Below are positions 1 through 7,803 of a stretch of 16,237 bases of DNA, one piece after another. Source of the DNA: CAZLPW01 sp964561495 (GTDB lineage Bacteria > Fidelibacterota > Marinisomatia > Marinisomatales > UBA1611); assembly GCA_964561495.1 (NCBI GenBank), contig CAZLPW010000045.1, forward strand, positions 1-16,237, written 5' to 3'. Each line of letters begins with the position of its first letter. The first letter of the stretch is position 1. The notes under the pieces are model-generated. The model was not told the origin of the DNA, ran no database searches, and worked only from the letters and a program-made list of their open reading frames with translations. The position numbers were made by a program, and so were the translations under genes.

Positions 1-1
1 T

Positions 2-574
2 TTTGAAAAAGTAATTATCTTTTTAAAATATGAAATTAATTGGTTTTTTAAAGATATTTATCCTTTTTGGTTTATAGTTGTTCCGTTGATAATTATTTAT
101 ATGTTGAAATATAGAAAAACTTTAAATATTACTTTGAAAAGTAAACTAATACTTTTGGTTGGATTTTTATCTTCTATATCTCTTGTTTTTTCACCTGAAT
201 ACCATAGAGGAACAAATATATTCTTTTATTATTGTATTTTAATCTTTTTGATAACTTTGCTAAGCATTGATGAAATAACGGATCCAATGCTAAAGGGTAG
301 AATTTTATTAAGCCAAATTCTTTTAAACTTATTTTTGTTAGGATATATAATGCCTTATCAACTAAAAATATATGAATATTCAGTTTATTTAGAAGAAGAA
401 ATATTAAAGCAGAAAGCAGAACAAAAAGGAAACATTGTCGTGAAACAAATAGATATAAAAGCAAATAGATTTATTAATTATATGGCGCTTTGGGACGATC
501 CAAGCAGTAAAAGAAATATTATGATGGCAAGATATTATAACATTGACCAAATTCAGCCAATAGAGAAAAAATAA
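2..574 (+). CDS. C-terminal part of a multi-pass membrane protein (possibly DUF6056-like)
   Basis: The reading frame is open from base 2 to the TAA at 572-574, so the gene begins left of the window; the TTG at 86 is only an internal codon. About 190 residues are visible. Hydrophobic segments lie at about residues 20-35, 50-66, 73-90 and 100-117, followed by a soluble tail of about 70 residues. That tail opens with a charged stretch rich in Glu and Lys and ends in a segment reading RNIMMARYYNIDQIQP. The pattern of an FSPEYHRG motif between two membrane helices, then a soluble tail ending in Asn, Tyr-Tyr and Ile-rich residues, reminds me of the C-terminus of DUF6056-type proteins, which resemble polytopic glycosyltransferases. 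That family call rests on memory of the pattern only. What is solid is that this is the end of an integral membrane protein, transcribed toward the esterase gene. Confidence 0.6.
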   Translation, partial: FEKVIIFLKYEINWFFKDIYPFWFIVVPLIIIYMLKYRKTLNITLKSKLILLVGFLSSISLVFSPEYHRGTNIFFYYCILIFLITLLSIDEITDPMLKGRILLSQILLNLFLLGYIMPYQLKIYEYSVYLEEEILKQKAEQKGNIVVKQIDIKANRFINYMALWDDPSSKRNIMMARYYNIDQIQPIEKK

Positions 575-594
575 CTGAAATTTTTAGATATATT

Positions 595-617
595 ATTATG
601 GAAAAATATTTCATAAT
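595..617. terminator. Weak AT-rich hairpin between convergent genes
   Basis: The arms ATTATGGAAA (595-604) and TTTCATAAT (609-617) pair over nine base pairs with one bulged G and a 4-base loop. A short T run (621-624) follows on the plus strand. The hairpin sits in the 78-base gap between two convergent genes, where a bidirectional terminator would be expected. The stem has only two G-C pairs at most, so it may simply reflect the high AT content. Confidence 0.25.
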
Positions 618-652
618 TAATTTTCATAAATAATAAGCGTGTAAGGTTAAGT

Positions 653-1327
653 TCATTTATCAATAAAGCCAATATTTTTTAACCAGGTTAATATATCCAA
701 GATGCAATCATTTGATATGTTATGACCGCAATTGTATTCCTTAAATGTTGGTTTTATGCCTAATGAAGATAAGTTTTCAACTGATGCTTTAGCCATTTTC
801 ATATTTATTCGTTGGTCCTGATTTCCATTGCCTACAAAAATATTCAGTTCAGATATACGTTCTAAATCAAATTGATCAAAAAAATATTTATCAGAGAACC
901 AACCACAAAGGGCGACTACAGCTTTATATTGAATAGGTTTTTTTAAACCTGCATAAAATGCGAGACAAGCACCCTGACTAAAACCAAATAGACAGATATT
1001 TCTAGGGTCAATATTCAATTTCTCCAAGCATATATTTATACTAGAGTCAATTTTTTTTTGACTAGAAATAATTTGCTCAGGAAGAAGTAGCTCAAATATA
1101 TTTATTGGGTTTAAATCAAACCATGACCAACCATTATAGATTACTGGGTTTGGCGCCTGTAAACTTATAAAATGACATTTATTGGGAAGAAATTGACTAA
1201 GTTGGAATAGATCGTGCATATTACTTCCATATCCGTGAAGGAAAAAAATAGCTGGAGTCTTCTCTTCAGAATTGTTTGGTCTTTTTACAATATTAGATAA
1301 AGGTAGATCTAAAGTTTCAGGATTCAT
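653..1327 (-). CDS. Carboxylesterase/phospholipase-family alpha/beta hydrolase
   Basis: This 224-residue protein has the size and layout of the phospholipase/carboxylesterase (Abhydrolase_2) family, small cytosolic serine esterases acting on short acyl esters or lysophospholipids. Visible landmarks are the oxyanion-loop HGYG at 31-34, the nucleophile elbow GFSQGA with Ser117, an aspartate in GNQDQRI (Asp171) and a histidine in CGHNIS (His202), which give a complete catalytic triad. The Gly-Trp-Ser-Trp-Phe-Asp segment near 66-71 is also usual for the family. There is no signal peptide. The ATG at 1327 is well placed, 12 residues before the first strand, and no Shine-Dalgarno sequence precedes it. 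The gene is divergent from the SHOCT ORF (18 bases between starts) and convergent with the membrane protein on the left. The true substrate cannot be read from the sequence. Confidence 0.9.
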   Translation of the reverse strand: MNPETLDLPLSNIVKRPNNSEEKTPAIFFLHGYGSNMHDLFQLSQFLPNKCHFISLQAPNPVIYNGWSWFDLNPINIFELLLPEQIISSQKKIDSSINICLEKLNIDPRNICLFGFSQGACLAFYAGLKKPIQYKAVVALCGWFSDKYFFDQFDLERISELNIFVGNGNQDQRINMKMAKASVENLSSLGIKPTFKEYNCGHNISNDCILDILTWLKNIGFIDK

Positions 1328-1345
1328 TTTTAACTATTAATAAAA

Positions 1346-1564
1346 TTGGGAGTCGAATATAAAAACATTGGAGTGAATACCCATGGCCAAATATTTTCTT
1401 ATTATTCTTATGACATTTTGGTAGTAAAGAATAAAAAAATAAATGAATCAGATAATATGAAAATTTTTGTCCAACGTGAAAAGCTTGGAGAGCTAAAAGT
1501 TCATGGATTAATTACTGAAAAAGAGTTTGAAAATGCTAAGAAGAAACTATTAAAAAAAATCTAG
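1346..1564 (+). CDS. Small SHOCT-domain protein
   Basis: This 72-residue ORF ends in a recognisable SHOCT (short C-terminal) domain at about residues 47-70. The stretch LGELKVHGLITEKEF is followed by a lysine/leucine tail and shows the family pattern of Leu, a Gly-Leu/Ile-Ile-Thr turn, Glu-Phe and a terminal Lys-Leu-Leu. SHOCT domains usually sit at the end of membrane or oligomerising proteins and are thought to mediate self-association. Here the 46 residues ahead of the domain match nothing I know. The start is uncertain: TTG at 1346 is the only long option, because a TAA closes the frame at 1331-1333. The only ATG is at 1457 and would give a 35-residue protein that is little more than the SHOCT domain. 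It may be a genuine microprotein or the tail of a decayed larger gene. Confidence 0.5.
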   Translation: MGVEYKNIGVNTHGQIFSYYSYDILVVKNKKINESDNMKIFVQREKLGELKVHGLITEKEFENAKKKLLKKI

Positions 1565-1657
1565 GTAAATAAATAATAATAAATTTTATAATAAACAAAT
1601 TAAGAGTTAAAACATAAAATTTTTTATTATGCGATTCATTGAGTAATATTCCATTAT

Positions 1658-2764
1658 ATGAAAACAATAATTATATCAATAATTTTTTGTTTTGGAGTAA
1701 TTGTTCATGCTAAAGACTTATCTCATTATTTTAGTCTTGCTGGAGAAAATAGGGTAGAATTAGAAAAGGCTGTCGGCAAAGTTCCTTTTGATCAATCTAG
1801 AGGAATGTATTGGTTAATAGAGCACATGCCTGAAGATGATTTAAAGACACTTTCGGCTGAATTTTTGTTGGAAAACTGTAGTCTTGCTTATAAGGCTTTG
1901 GAAAACATTCCATGGACTTCAAACATTCCAGAGGATATTTTTTTTGATGCTGTTCTTCCCTATGCTAGCCTAAATGAACGTAGAGATAATTGGCGCGATG
2001 ATTTTAATCAAATTTTTTCCCCACTTGTTAAGTCTTCTGGGTCAGCCTATGAGGCAGCAGCGGAACTGAATCAAAATATATATAAAAAACTTGGAGTCAT
2101 TTACTCAACCAAACGACCAAAAGCAGACCAGTCCCCTTATGAAAGTATTGATGCAGGGCTTGCATCTTGTACTGGATTAAGTATCTTGCTTATTGATGCA
2201 TGCCGAAGTGTTGGTATTCCAGCACGGTTTGTGGGTACTCCAATGTGGTATAATAATTCGGGTAATCATTCTTGGGTGGAAATATGGGATGAAGGATGGC
2301 ATTATACTGGAGCTGCTGAACCAACTGGGAATAAATTAAACCAAGTTTGGTTCTCTGAATTGGCAAGTAAAGCAAAAAAAGGAGATATGAAATATGGAAT
2401 ATTTGCTTCTACCTGGAGTTATAGTCGCAATTATTTTCCGATGGATTGGCTCCCAGAGATCAAAACATATAGGTCCATTGATGTTACAGATAGATATGCT
2501 ATATATTTGACGGAGAAATCGCTTGTACCAATTAGGATAAAAGTAGTAAACCCGTTTGGTTTAAGACAATCAGTTAATGTAACCATCAAAGGTCAGAAAA
2601 ATTTTATATTCAAAGGGAAGAGTAAGGATGAAACATTTGACGCTAATGATCATTTAACAGTAATGCTTCCTCGAGGCCAAGTTTTCAGAATAGAATCGAA
2701 AGAAGATGTCCAAATTCTAAATGTTGAAAATGAACAATTGATTAGTTTGAAGACCACTGATTAG
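1658..2764 (+). CDS. Exported transglutaminase-like domain protein
   Basis: This 368-residue protein begins with a signal peptide (hydrophobic residues 3-16, likely cleaved near HAKD at 17-20). The transglutaminase-like (TGc, papain-fold) core spans about 130-225. It has the nucleophile in SCTGLS (Cys171), His204 in NHSWVEIW, and an acidic third position in GAAEP (Glu221) where many family members have Asp. The preceding segment is the helical lead-in usual for bacterial TGc proteins. Residues 280-350 look like a beta-sandwich tail, with the pattern VNPFG, NVTI, DANDHL and LPRG. Such proteins are usually periplasmic or surface cysteine peptidases or amidases rather than true cross-linking enzymes. 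The 113-base downstream gap suggests it is transcribed alone. The ATG at 1658 is directly supported by the signal peptide. The substrate is unknown. Confidence 0.88.
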   Translation: MKTIIISIIFCFGVIVHAKDLSHYFSLAGENRVELEKAVGKVPFDQSRGMYWLIEHMPEDDLKTLSAEFLLENCSLAYKALENIPWTSNIPEDIFFDAVLPYASLNERRDNWRDDFNQIFSPLVKSSGSAYEAAAELNQNIYKKLGVIYSTKRPKADQSPYESIDAGLASCTGLSILLIDACRSVGIPARFVGTPMWYNNSGNHSWVEIWDEGWHYTGAAEPTGNKLNQVWFSELASKAKKGDMKYGIFASTWSYSRNYFPMDWLPEIKTYRSIDVTDRYAIYLTEKSLVPIRIKVVNPFGLRQSVNVTIKGQKNFIFKGKSKDETFDANDHLTVMLPRGQVFRIESKEDVQILNVENEQLISLKTTD

Positions 2765-2878
2765 CTCAACACTATTTATTTAGTTTAAAAATATTAGTTA
2801 AATCAGTTACAAGACCAATTAAAATTTTCTTACACTTTTATAGTTTTTTTATTAGTTGATATATCAGTCCGAAAAATT

Positions 2879-3799
2879 TTGAAGAGATTAAAATCAGATT
2901 ATTTTAAATTATTTATTAAAGGAATGGCCATGGGAGCTGCAGATATCGTTCCTGGAGTTTCTGGTGGGACGATAGCTTTTATTTCTGGAATTTATGAAGA
3001 ATTATTAAAATCAATAAGTTCAATTAATTTTAAAATCTTTGGACTAATAAAAGATAAAGATATCCAATCAGCATGGAATAAAATAAATGGGAATTTTTTG
3101 TTTAGCATATTTTCTGGAATTTTAATTAGTGTATTTTCTTTATCAAGGACTATTACATTTTTAATAGGAAGTTATCCTATCTTAGTATGGTCATTCTTTT
3201 TTGGACTAATCCTTTCAAGCAGTTTAATAATTGGAAGAACAGTTAAAAATTGGAATTTCCAAAAAATTATAAGTTTTATTATTGGTGTATTTATTGCTTA
3301 TGGTATAACGAGGCTTTCTCCAGTCGGAAATCCAGAATCAATTTTTTATATCTTCCTTTCGGGAGTGATTGCAATATGTGCGATGGTTTTACCTGGGATA
3401 TCAGGTAGTTTTATTTTATTATTAATGGGAAGTTATACATTAATTCTAAAAGCCCTAAACGAATTTGATTTCTTAGTTATCACAGTTTTTATTTTTGGAT
3501 GTCTAACAGGATTATTATCCTTCGCAAGATTGTTAAACCAACTATTTAAAAGTTATAGAGATTTAACTATCGCAATGCTTACAGGTTTTTTATTTGGATC
3601 AATAGATAAAGTTTGGCCTTGGAAAATTGTTGTTTTAACAAGGGTTAATTCTAGCGGAGAGATTGTGCCTTTTATTGAAAAAAGTATTATGCCATTTTAT
3701 TTTGAAGGTGACCCAAAAATTTTATTTGCATTAATTTTGGCAATTTTTGGATTTGGTATTGTCTATATACTTAATAGAATCTCTACTGAAAAGTGGTAA
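2879..3799 (+). CDS. popT: DUF368 / PopT-type polyprenyl-phosphate translocase
   Basis: This 306-residue integral membrane protein carries the two hallmark DUF368 motifs: ADIVPGVSGGT at 21-31 and AMVLPGISGSF at 168-178. The motifs lie in the two halves of the protein and fit an inverted-repeat fold. DUF368 proteins (PopT in Bacillus and Staphylococcus, VCA0040 in Vibrio) flip undecaprenyl phosphate back across the inner membrane, recycling the lipid carrier for peptidoglycan, O-antigen and related glycans. Hydrophobic segments fill about 75-120, 128-200, 203-218 and 282-300. The start is the TTG at 2879. The open frame continues upstream but offers no ATG, and the next Met (residue 16) would sit almost on the first motif. 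It leads a same-strand run with the TauE-like and VC0807-like genes, 56 bases before the next start. Confidence 0.92.
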   Translation: MKRLKSDYFKLFIKGMAMGAADIVPGVSGGTIAFISGIYEELLKSISSINFKIFGLIKDKDIQSAWNKINGNFLFSIFSGILISVFSLSRTITFLIGSYPILVWSFFFGLILSSSLIIGRTVKNWNFQKIISFIIGVFIAYGITRLSPVGNPESIFYIFLSGVIAICAMVLPGISGSFILLLMGSYTLILKALNEFDFLVITVFIFGCLTGLLSFARLLNQLFKSYRDLTIAMLTGFLFGSIDKVWPWKIVVLTRVNSSGEIVPFIEKSIMPFYFEGDPKILFALILAIFGFGIVYILNRISTEKW

Positions 3800-3855
3800 A
3801 TATTTATTATCTATCCAACCTGTTTAATCTTAATTAATCAAAAATTGTAATTCTT

Positions 3856-4623
3856 ATGGGAATTGAAATAATTATCTTAATCATTTCTGCCTTAATAACA
3901 TCTGCCATATCAGCGGTCCTAGGGATGGGAGGAGGTATTATTTTATTAGGTATAATGGCGATAATTATCCCAGAAGGTTTTTTAGTCATTGCTCTTCATG
4001 GAATAATTCAACTTGTAAGCAATTCTACAAGAACTTATGTTTTTAAAGAACACTTAAAAAAAAATCTGGTATTTGATTTTTTTATTGGGGCTTTGATTGG
4101 TCTTTTTGCTTCAGCCTTAATAATTTATTTATTAATGAATTTTTTAGGTGTCCAATCAGCTAGCCAAATAAAGATTGATTTTTTAAAATCAATAATTGGA
4201 TTATTTATTTTATGGTACCTTTATTTAAAGCCAAAAAAGAAACAGGGAAAAATAATGTCTTTTATTGGTGTCGGAGGAATTAGTGGGATCAGCTCAATAT
4301 TTGTTGGCGCAACTGGACCATTAATTGCGCCATTTTTTTTAAATGGAGATTTAAAAAAAGAAAATATTATAGCGAATAAGGCAGCTTGCCAAGTAATATC
4401 ACATGCTGGCAAAATACCAATCTTCATTTTTCTTTTTGGAGTTAATTATTTTGATGAATATGAGATTTTAATACCATTAATTATAGCAGTTTATATTGGT
4501 ACATATTTAGGCAAAAAGATATTAAGCTTTATCCCTGAAAAAACTTTCAAGCTTATATTTAGAGTCTGTCTTACAGCTATAGCAATAAAACTGGTTTTAA
4601 ATGAATTATTGCTAATATTCTAA
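3856..4623 (+). CDS. TauE/SafE-family membrane exporter
   Basis: This 255-residue protein has the length and two-halved layout of the TauE/SafE (DUF81) family, inner-membrane exporters of sulfite, sulfonates or other small organic anions. The first half has the glycine-rich VLGMGGGII (21-29) and a reentrant-type LHGIIQLVSNSTR (48-59). The second half repeats the pattern with VGATGPLIAPFF (150-161) followed by NKAACQVISHAGK (174-186). About eight membrane segments can be drawn. The ATG at 3856 is the natural start, since the first helix begins at once. Only 19 bases separate it from the following VC0807-like gene, so the two are probably co-transcribed. The transported anion cannot be deduced; no sulfur-metabolism gene is in view. 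A second, damaged member of the same family lies at 15593. Confidence 0.9.
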   Translation: MGIEIIILIISALITSAISAVLGMGGGIILLGIMAIIIPEGFLVIALHGIIQLVSNSTRTYVFKEHLKKNLVFDFFIGALIGLFASALIIYLLMNFLGVQSASQIKIDFLKSIIGLFILWYLYLKPKKKQGKIMSFIGVGGISGISSIFVGATGPLIAPFFLNGDLKKENIIANKAACQVISHAGKIPIFIFLFGVNYFDEYEILIPLIIAVYIGTYLGKKILSFIPEKTFKLIFRVCLTAIAIKLVLNELLLIF

Positions 4624-4642
4624 ATTCGAATAAATAGAATAG

Positions 4643-5374
4643 ATGAGTGGAAATATAAAAGACAAGAAAGAAAATCCATTAGTTAGTATCATTTTTAATA
4701 TTGTTATTCCTGTTTTTATTTTAAAAAATGGGGATAGCATTTTAACTAATCTAGATATCATTTTTGAGATTAATTATCAGATTATAGTTTTATTGTTTGC
4801 ATTGTCATTTCCTATGGTTTACTTCTTTTTGGATTTATATTCGAAAAAAAAGGTTAATATTATTTCGATATTAGGTTTTGTTAATGTTTTGCTAACTGGT
4901 GGGATTGGTGTATTTGGCGGAATGTATGGGTTGTCAAGATTATGGTTTATCTTAAAAGAAGGTCTAATGCCATTTATTATTGGTTTAGTTTTTTTATTTA
5001 CGATAAGAAAGGGAAATCCTTTAATGCGAACATTTATTTATAATGAAGCTATTTTTAATATAGATATCATTGACCACAAACTAAATGAAATTAATAAAAT
5101 TGATGATTTTAATAAAATTCTAGAAAAATCATCATATCTTATCGTTTTAGCATTTTTTTTCAGTTCAATCATTCAGTTTATTTTAGCCACAATAATTGTT
5201 ACAGTCGATCCTGGTCATGTTGATTTTAATGATCAGGTTGGTACGATGACATGGGTAAGTTACTTCGTTGTTATGATTCCGTCACTTTTGATGTTTGGAT
5301 TATCTATCTATCGAATGGTTGGAGGTATAAAAAATTTAACTGGTTTTAAGACTGAAGATTTTTTAAAAAATTAG
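4643..5374 (+). CDS. VC0807-family integral membrane protein
   Basis: This 243-residue membrane protein has about six hydrophobic segments, near 13-27, 45-65, 73-94, 107-121, 164-188 and 203-224. The layout fits the VC0807 family, which is distantly related to the intracellular septation protein A/YciB group. It shows an N-terminal NPL...NIVIPVFIL, a Pro within the second helix, LLTGGIGVFGG in the third, and a KEGLMPFIIG motif followed by a short basic loop RKGNPL (122-127). The biochemical function of the family is not established. It closes the three-gene membrane run, 19 bases after the TauE-like gene, and ends 42 bases before a convergent gene. The ATG at 4643 precedes a short charged N-terminus, and no ribosome-binding site is visible. 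The family call is fairly good and the function open. Confidence 0.75.
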   Translation: MSGNIKDKKENPLVSIIFNIVIPVFILKNGDSILTNLDIIFEINYQIIVLLFALSFPMVYFFLDLYSKKKVNIISILGFVNVLLTGGIGVFGGMYGLSRLWFILKEGLMPFIIGLVFLFTIRKGNPLMRTFIYNEAIFNIDIIDHKLNEINKIDDFNKILEKSSYLIVLAFFFSSIIQFILATIIVTVDPGHVDFNDQVGTMTWVSYFVVMIPSLLMFGLSIYRMVGGIKNLTGFKTEDFLKN

Positions 5375-5416
5375 TCCGAATAAAAAACATATTGTTAATT
5401 TATATTTATATAATTT

Positions 5417-5830
5417 TTAAAGATCTTTTTTATAAACAAAAACGGTCTCCATCGCATAAAAATCGTCTGATTCTTTTTCATATTTATTTATAGTTAGTAT
5501 GTCTCCATTAATTGAAAATTGAGTAACAGTATTAATATTATTTACTATCGTAGTTAGTCTTTGGCCACTAATCTCATAGGTTCCATTACCGATCAATTCA
5601 TCTCCATCAGATTTGCCTTGAAAGCTAAATTGACCCAAAGGTAGGAAAACAATACTTTCATAATATTTATCATTTTTTGCTATTTCCTTTTTTTCTAGAG
5701 GTTCACTAAAATACTTTATTGAAAGTGATTGGAACTCCCATCTACCTACTATTGGATTATAATTATTTTGTGCAAAAATAAAGATTGGACAAATATTTAT
5801 TAATAATATTATTTTGTTTAATAGCTGCAT
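5417..5830 (-). CDS. Small secreted lipocalin-like protein
   Basis: This 137-residue protein has a clear signal peptide (hydrophobic residues 6-20, cleavage likely after FAQ at 19-21). The mature part of about 116 residues begins with an IVGRWEF motif (27-33). This resembles the Gly-x-Trp that opens the first strand of lipocalin-like domains found in many Bacteroidota secreted proteins. Alternating strands follow, including an FLPLGQFSF segment, a GNGTYEISGQRLT segment and a final VFVYKK strand, consistent with a small beta-barrel or meander. The mature protein has no lipobox cysteine, so it is more likely periplasmic or secreted than a lipoprotein. It is not obviously tied to the asparagine synthetase gene 193 bases upstream on the same strand. 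The family assignment rests on pattern and size; the ligand is unknown. Confidence 0.65.
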   Translation of the reverse strand: MQLLNKIILLINICPIFIFAQNNYNPIVGRWEFQSLSIKYFSEPLEKKEIAKNDKYYESIVFLPLGQFSFQGKSDGDELIGNGTYEISGQRLTTIVNNINTVTQFSINGDILTINKYEKESDDFYAMETVFVYKKDL

Positions 5831-6023
5831 AATTATTTTGCAAGGTTGGATTAATGTTTAATTAGGATGATAATATTTTTAAGATATTAGGGAATAAATA
5901 AATATTTTTCCAAATATATCTATTTAAAAGAAAAAATATTTTGTTAATAATAAATAAAATAGCAGTCAATTTATTTTGATAAACAGTTTATAATCAAAAA
6001 AAAAATCAGAATACAAAAATTAA

Positions 6024-7607
6024 TTATTCTTTATAATTACTAAGCTCTCTTGCTGAGGGATCGATGGCATTTGACCAATTAGGCATCCAAAAATGTGGAA
6101 TTAAATTTTCTCTTTTGCTGAAAAAAGAATTATATATTTTACGATAATAATAGCTTTCTTTAGTAAGCGGGGTGCAATGAGAAATTTGTTTTGATTCGCT
6201 AATAAATTCATTATCAGAAATTTTATTTTCTACAAACGTTTGGATTTTGTGATGCCATGAATTATTTACTTCACTAACGCCATCGGAAAATGCACATTTT
6301 CTACGCCACAGTACTGATTCTGGTAATAGTTCAGTTTGATCAAACGCTTTACGGAGTAAGCGTTTTTCTATAATATTTTTTACATCAAATATTTTTTTTT
6401 CAGGGGGAATAGATAAATAGAATTGCACAAATTCTTTATCAAGAAAGGGAGTACGAGGTTCGAGGCCATTCGAACTAATGCTCCTGTCAGATCTTAAAAC
6501 ATCAAAAAAATATAATTCCTTAACTAATTTCTCACATTCTTTTTGAAATGCTTTAGCATCTGGAGCATCTCTCATGTATAGATACCCCCCACAGACTTCA
6601 TCGCTTCCATCTCCATTAAAAATCACCTTACAGTCAGAATTCTCTCGAATAAATTTTGAGACTAGAAAGTTCCCAACACTTGCTCTGACAGTTGTTGTGT
6701 CATATGATTCAATATTATAAATCACTTCTTCGATAGAATCCAAAAAAACCTTAGTTGAAATTTCAATATTATAATGATCCGTATTTAAGTGTTTAGCCAC
6801 TATACTGGCATACTTAAGGTCAATACTATTATGCATCCCTATTGAAAAAGTTTTGAGTTTTTTATTACTAAATTTGTTTACCAATGCAGATATTAAGCTT
6901 GAATCGAGTCCGCCAGATAAAAGACTTCCAACTTCACGATCTGCCATCATTCTTTTTTTGACTGCTTCTAAAAGTCTTTTTTTAATTCCCTCGATAATAT
7001 CTGTTTCAGTGTTTTTATTTAATGACTTGGGTTTTGGAAAATAGTATTGATGAAATTTATTTGTTTTATACTCCCATATATTTCCAGGTTTAAAGGGAGC
7101 TACTTTATCACATAATGATGTTAGAGATTTTGCTTCAGATGCTAAAAAAACACCATCATCTGAATAGCCAATAAAACCTGGTCGTACTCCATAAGGATCC
7201 CTAGCAGCAAATAGTTTATTATTATTCCTATCAAATAATACAAGCATAAAAACACCATCTAGAAATTCGATTGTTTTTTTTATGCCAAATTTTTTATATA
7301 GATGCAAAATAATTTCACAGTCTGAACCAGTATCTAATTTGAAACCAAATTTTTTTGCTAGATTCTTATAATTATAAATTTCACCGTTACAGATAATAGA
7401 TATATTTTTTTCATCTGGATGGGATAGTGGTTGATTTCCTTTGGCACTGACCCCCATTATAGCTAGTCTATGAAAAGAAAACAGAACTTTTTTTCCAATT
7501 TTTTTCATATTAGAATTATCTGGACCACGATATTTTATTTTTCTAGAATGTTTCTCTAGATCAGACCACGTTAGTGAATCGCCAATATATGTAAATATTC
7601 CACACAT
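6024..7607 (-). CDS. asnB: Asparagine synthetase (glutamine-hydrolysing)
   Basis: This 527-residue class II amidotransferase makes asparagine from aspartate, glutamine and ATP. The start Met is followed by Cys2 (MCGIF), the N-terminal nucleophile exposed by Met removal. Glutaminase landmarks are YRGPDN (26-31), NGEIYNY (74-80), TGSDCE (93-98) and RDPYGVRP (136-143). The synthetase domain has the PP-loop LLSGGLDSS (229-237), GDGSDEVCGGY (332-342) and EPRTPFLD (383-390). The tail WMPNW...DPSAR (507-520) is typical of AsnB enzymes acting on free aspartate, as opposed to the longer glycan-cluster AsnB paralogs. The length is close to that of E. coli AsnB and every key residue seen is intact. It is transcribed alone, divergent from the large lipoprotein gene across an extremely AT-rich spacer. 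The start at 7607 is fixed by Cys2. Confidence 0.97.
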   Translation of the reverse strand: MCGIFTYIGDSLTWSDLEKHSRKIKYRGPDNSNMKKIGKKVLFSFHRLAIMGVSAKGNQPLSHPDEKNISIICNGEIYNYKNLAKKFGFKLDTGSDCEIILHLYKKFGIKKTIEFLDGVFMLVLFDRNNNKLFAARDPYGVRPGFIGYSDDGVFLASEAKSLTSLCDKVAPFKPGNIWEYKTNKFHQYYFPKPKSLNKNTETDIIEGIKKRLLEAVKKRMMADREVGSLLSGGLDSSLISALVNKFSNKKLKTFSIGMHNSIDLKYASIVAKHLNTDHYNIEISTKVFLDSIEEVIYNIESYDTTTVRASVGNFLVSKFIRENSDCKVIFNGDGSDEVCGGYLYMRDAPDAKAFQKECEKLVKELYFFDVLRSDRSISSNGLEPRTPFLDKEFVQFYLSIPPEKKIFDVKNIIEKRLLRKAFDQTELLPESVLWRRKCAFSDGVSEVNNSWHHKIQTFVENKISDNEFISESKQISHCTPLTKESYYYRKIYNSFFSKRENLIPHFWMPNWSNAIDPSARELSNYKE

Positions 7608-7803
7608 AAATTCTCTGATTTAATAATTTCTTTCTTAAATAAATTATTTAAATAATAAAATAATCATAATATTATTAAAAATTATACGTATATAACATTA
7701 TTTATTAATTTATTACATAAATATAAATACAATTATAAATTTGGCTAGAATTGAACATATATCTCTTGTAAAATTGTGTCTTATATATATAAAAAAAAAT
7801 ACA
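7608..7803. promoter_or_regulatory. Divergent AT-rich spacer between asnB and the lipoprotein operon
   Basis: This spacer must hold the promoters of both asnB (minus) and the lipoprotein/barrel operon (plus). It is almost entirely A and T. It contains one perfect 10-base palindrome, TATACGTATA, at 7683-7692, the only CpG in the neighbourhood, and on the minus strand a TATAAT reads across 7686-7681. No convincing matching -35 element was found for either direction. The Bacteroidota-style TAnnTTTG box was not seen. The assignment as promoter region rests on gene orientation, not on a recognised motif. Confidence 0.35.

Noticed and set aside
174..464. Minus-strand open frame of 96 codons inside the left membrane gene
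   Set aside because: It is antisense to a clearly coding frame with membrane-helix composition and has no recognisable domain. The same reasoning removes other antisense frames at 2190-2375, 4221-4427, 8014-8262, 8463-8654, 9594-9848 and 14961-15146, and the plus-strand frame 6853-7044 inside asnB.
5911..5918. TATATTTG on the minus strand, matching the Bacteroidota -7 box TAnnTTTG, 81 bases before the lipocalin-like gene
   Set aside because: No TTTG-like -33 element sits at the proper spacing, and an eight-base AT-rich match is expected by chance in this composition.
5979..6005. Inverted repeat ATAAAC/GTTTAT beside a run of ten A's downstream of asnB
   Set aside because: On the asnB transcript the U run comes before the hairpin, and the hairpin loop would be one base, so it cannot be a normal intrinsic terminator. 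The rest of this 193-base spacer shows nothing else.
6024..7607. asnB as part of a glycan biosynthesis cluster
   Set aside because: Asparagine synthetase paralogs occur in polysaccharide loci, but no glycosyltransferase or sugar-nucleotide gene is adjacent. The protein keeps the tail typical of housekeeping AsnB.
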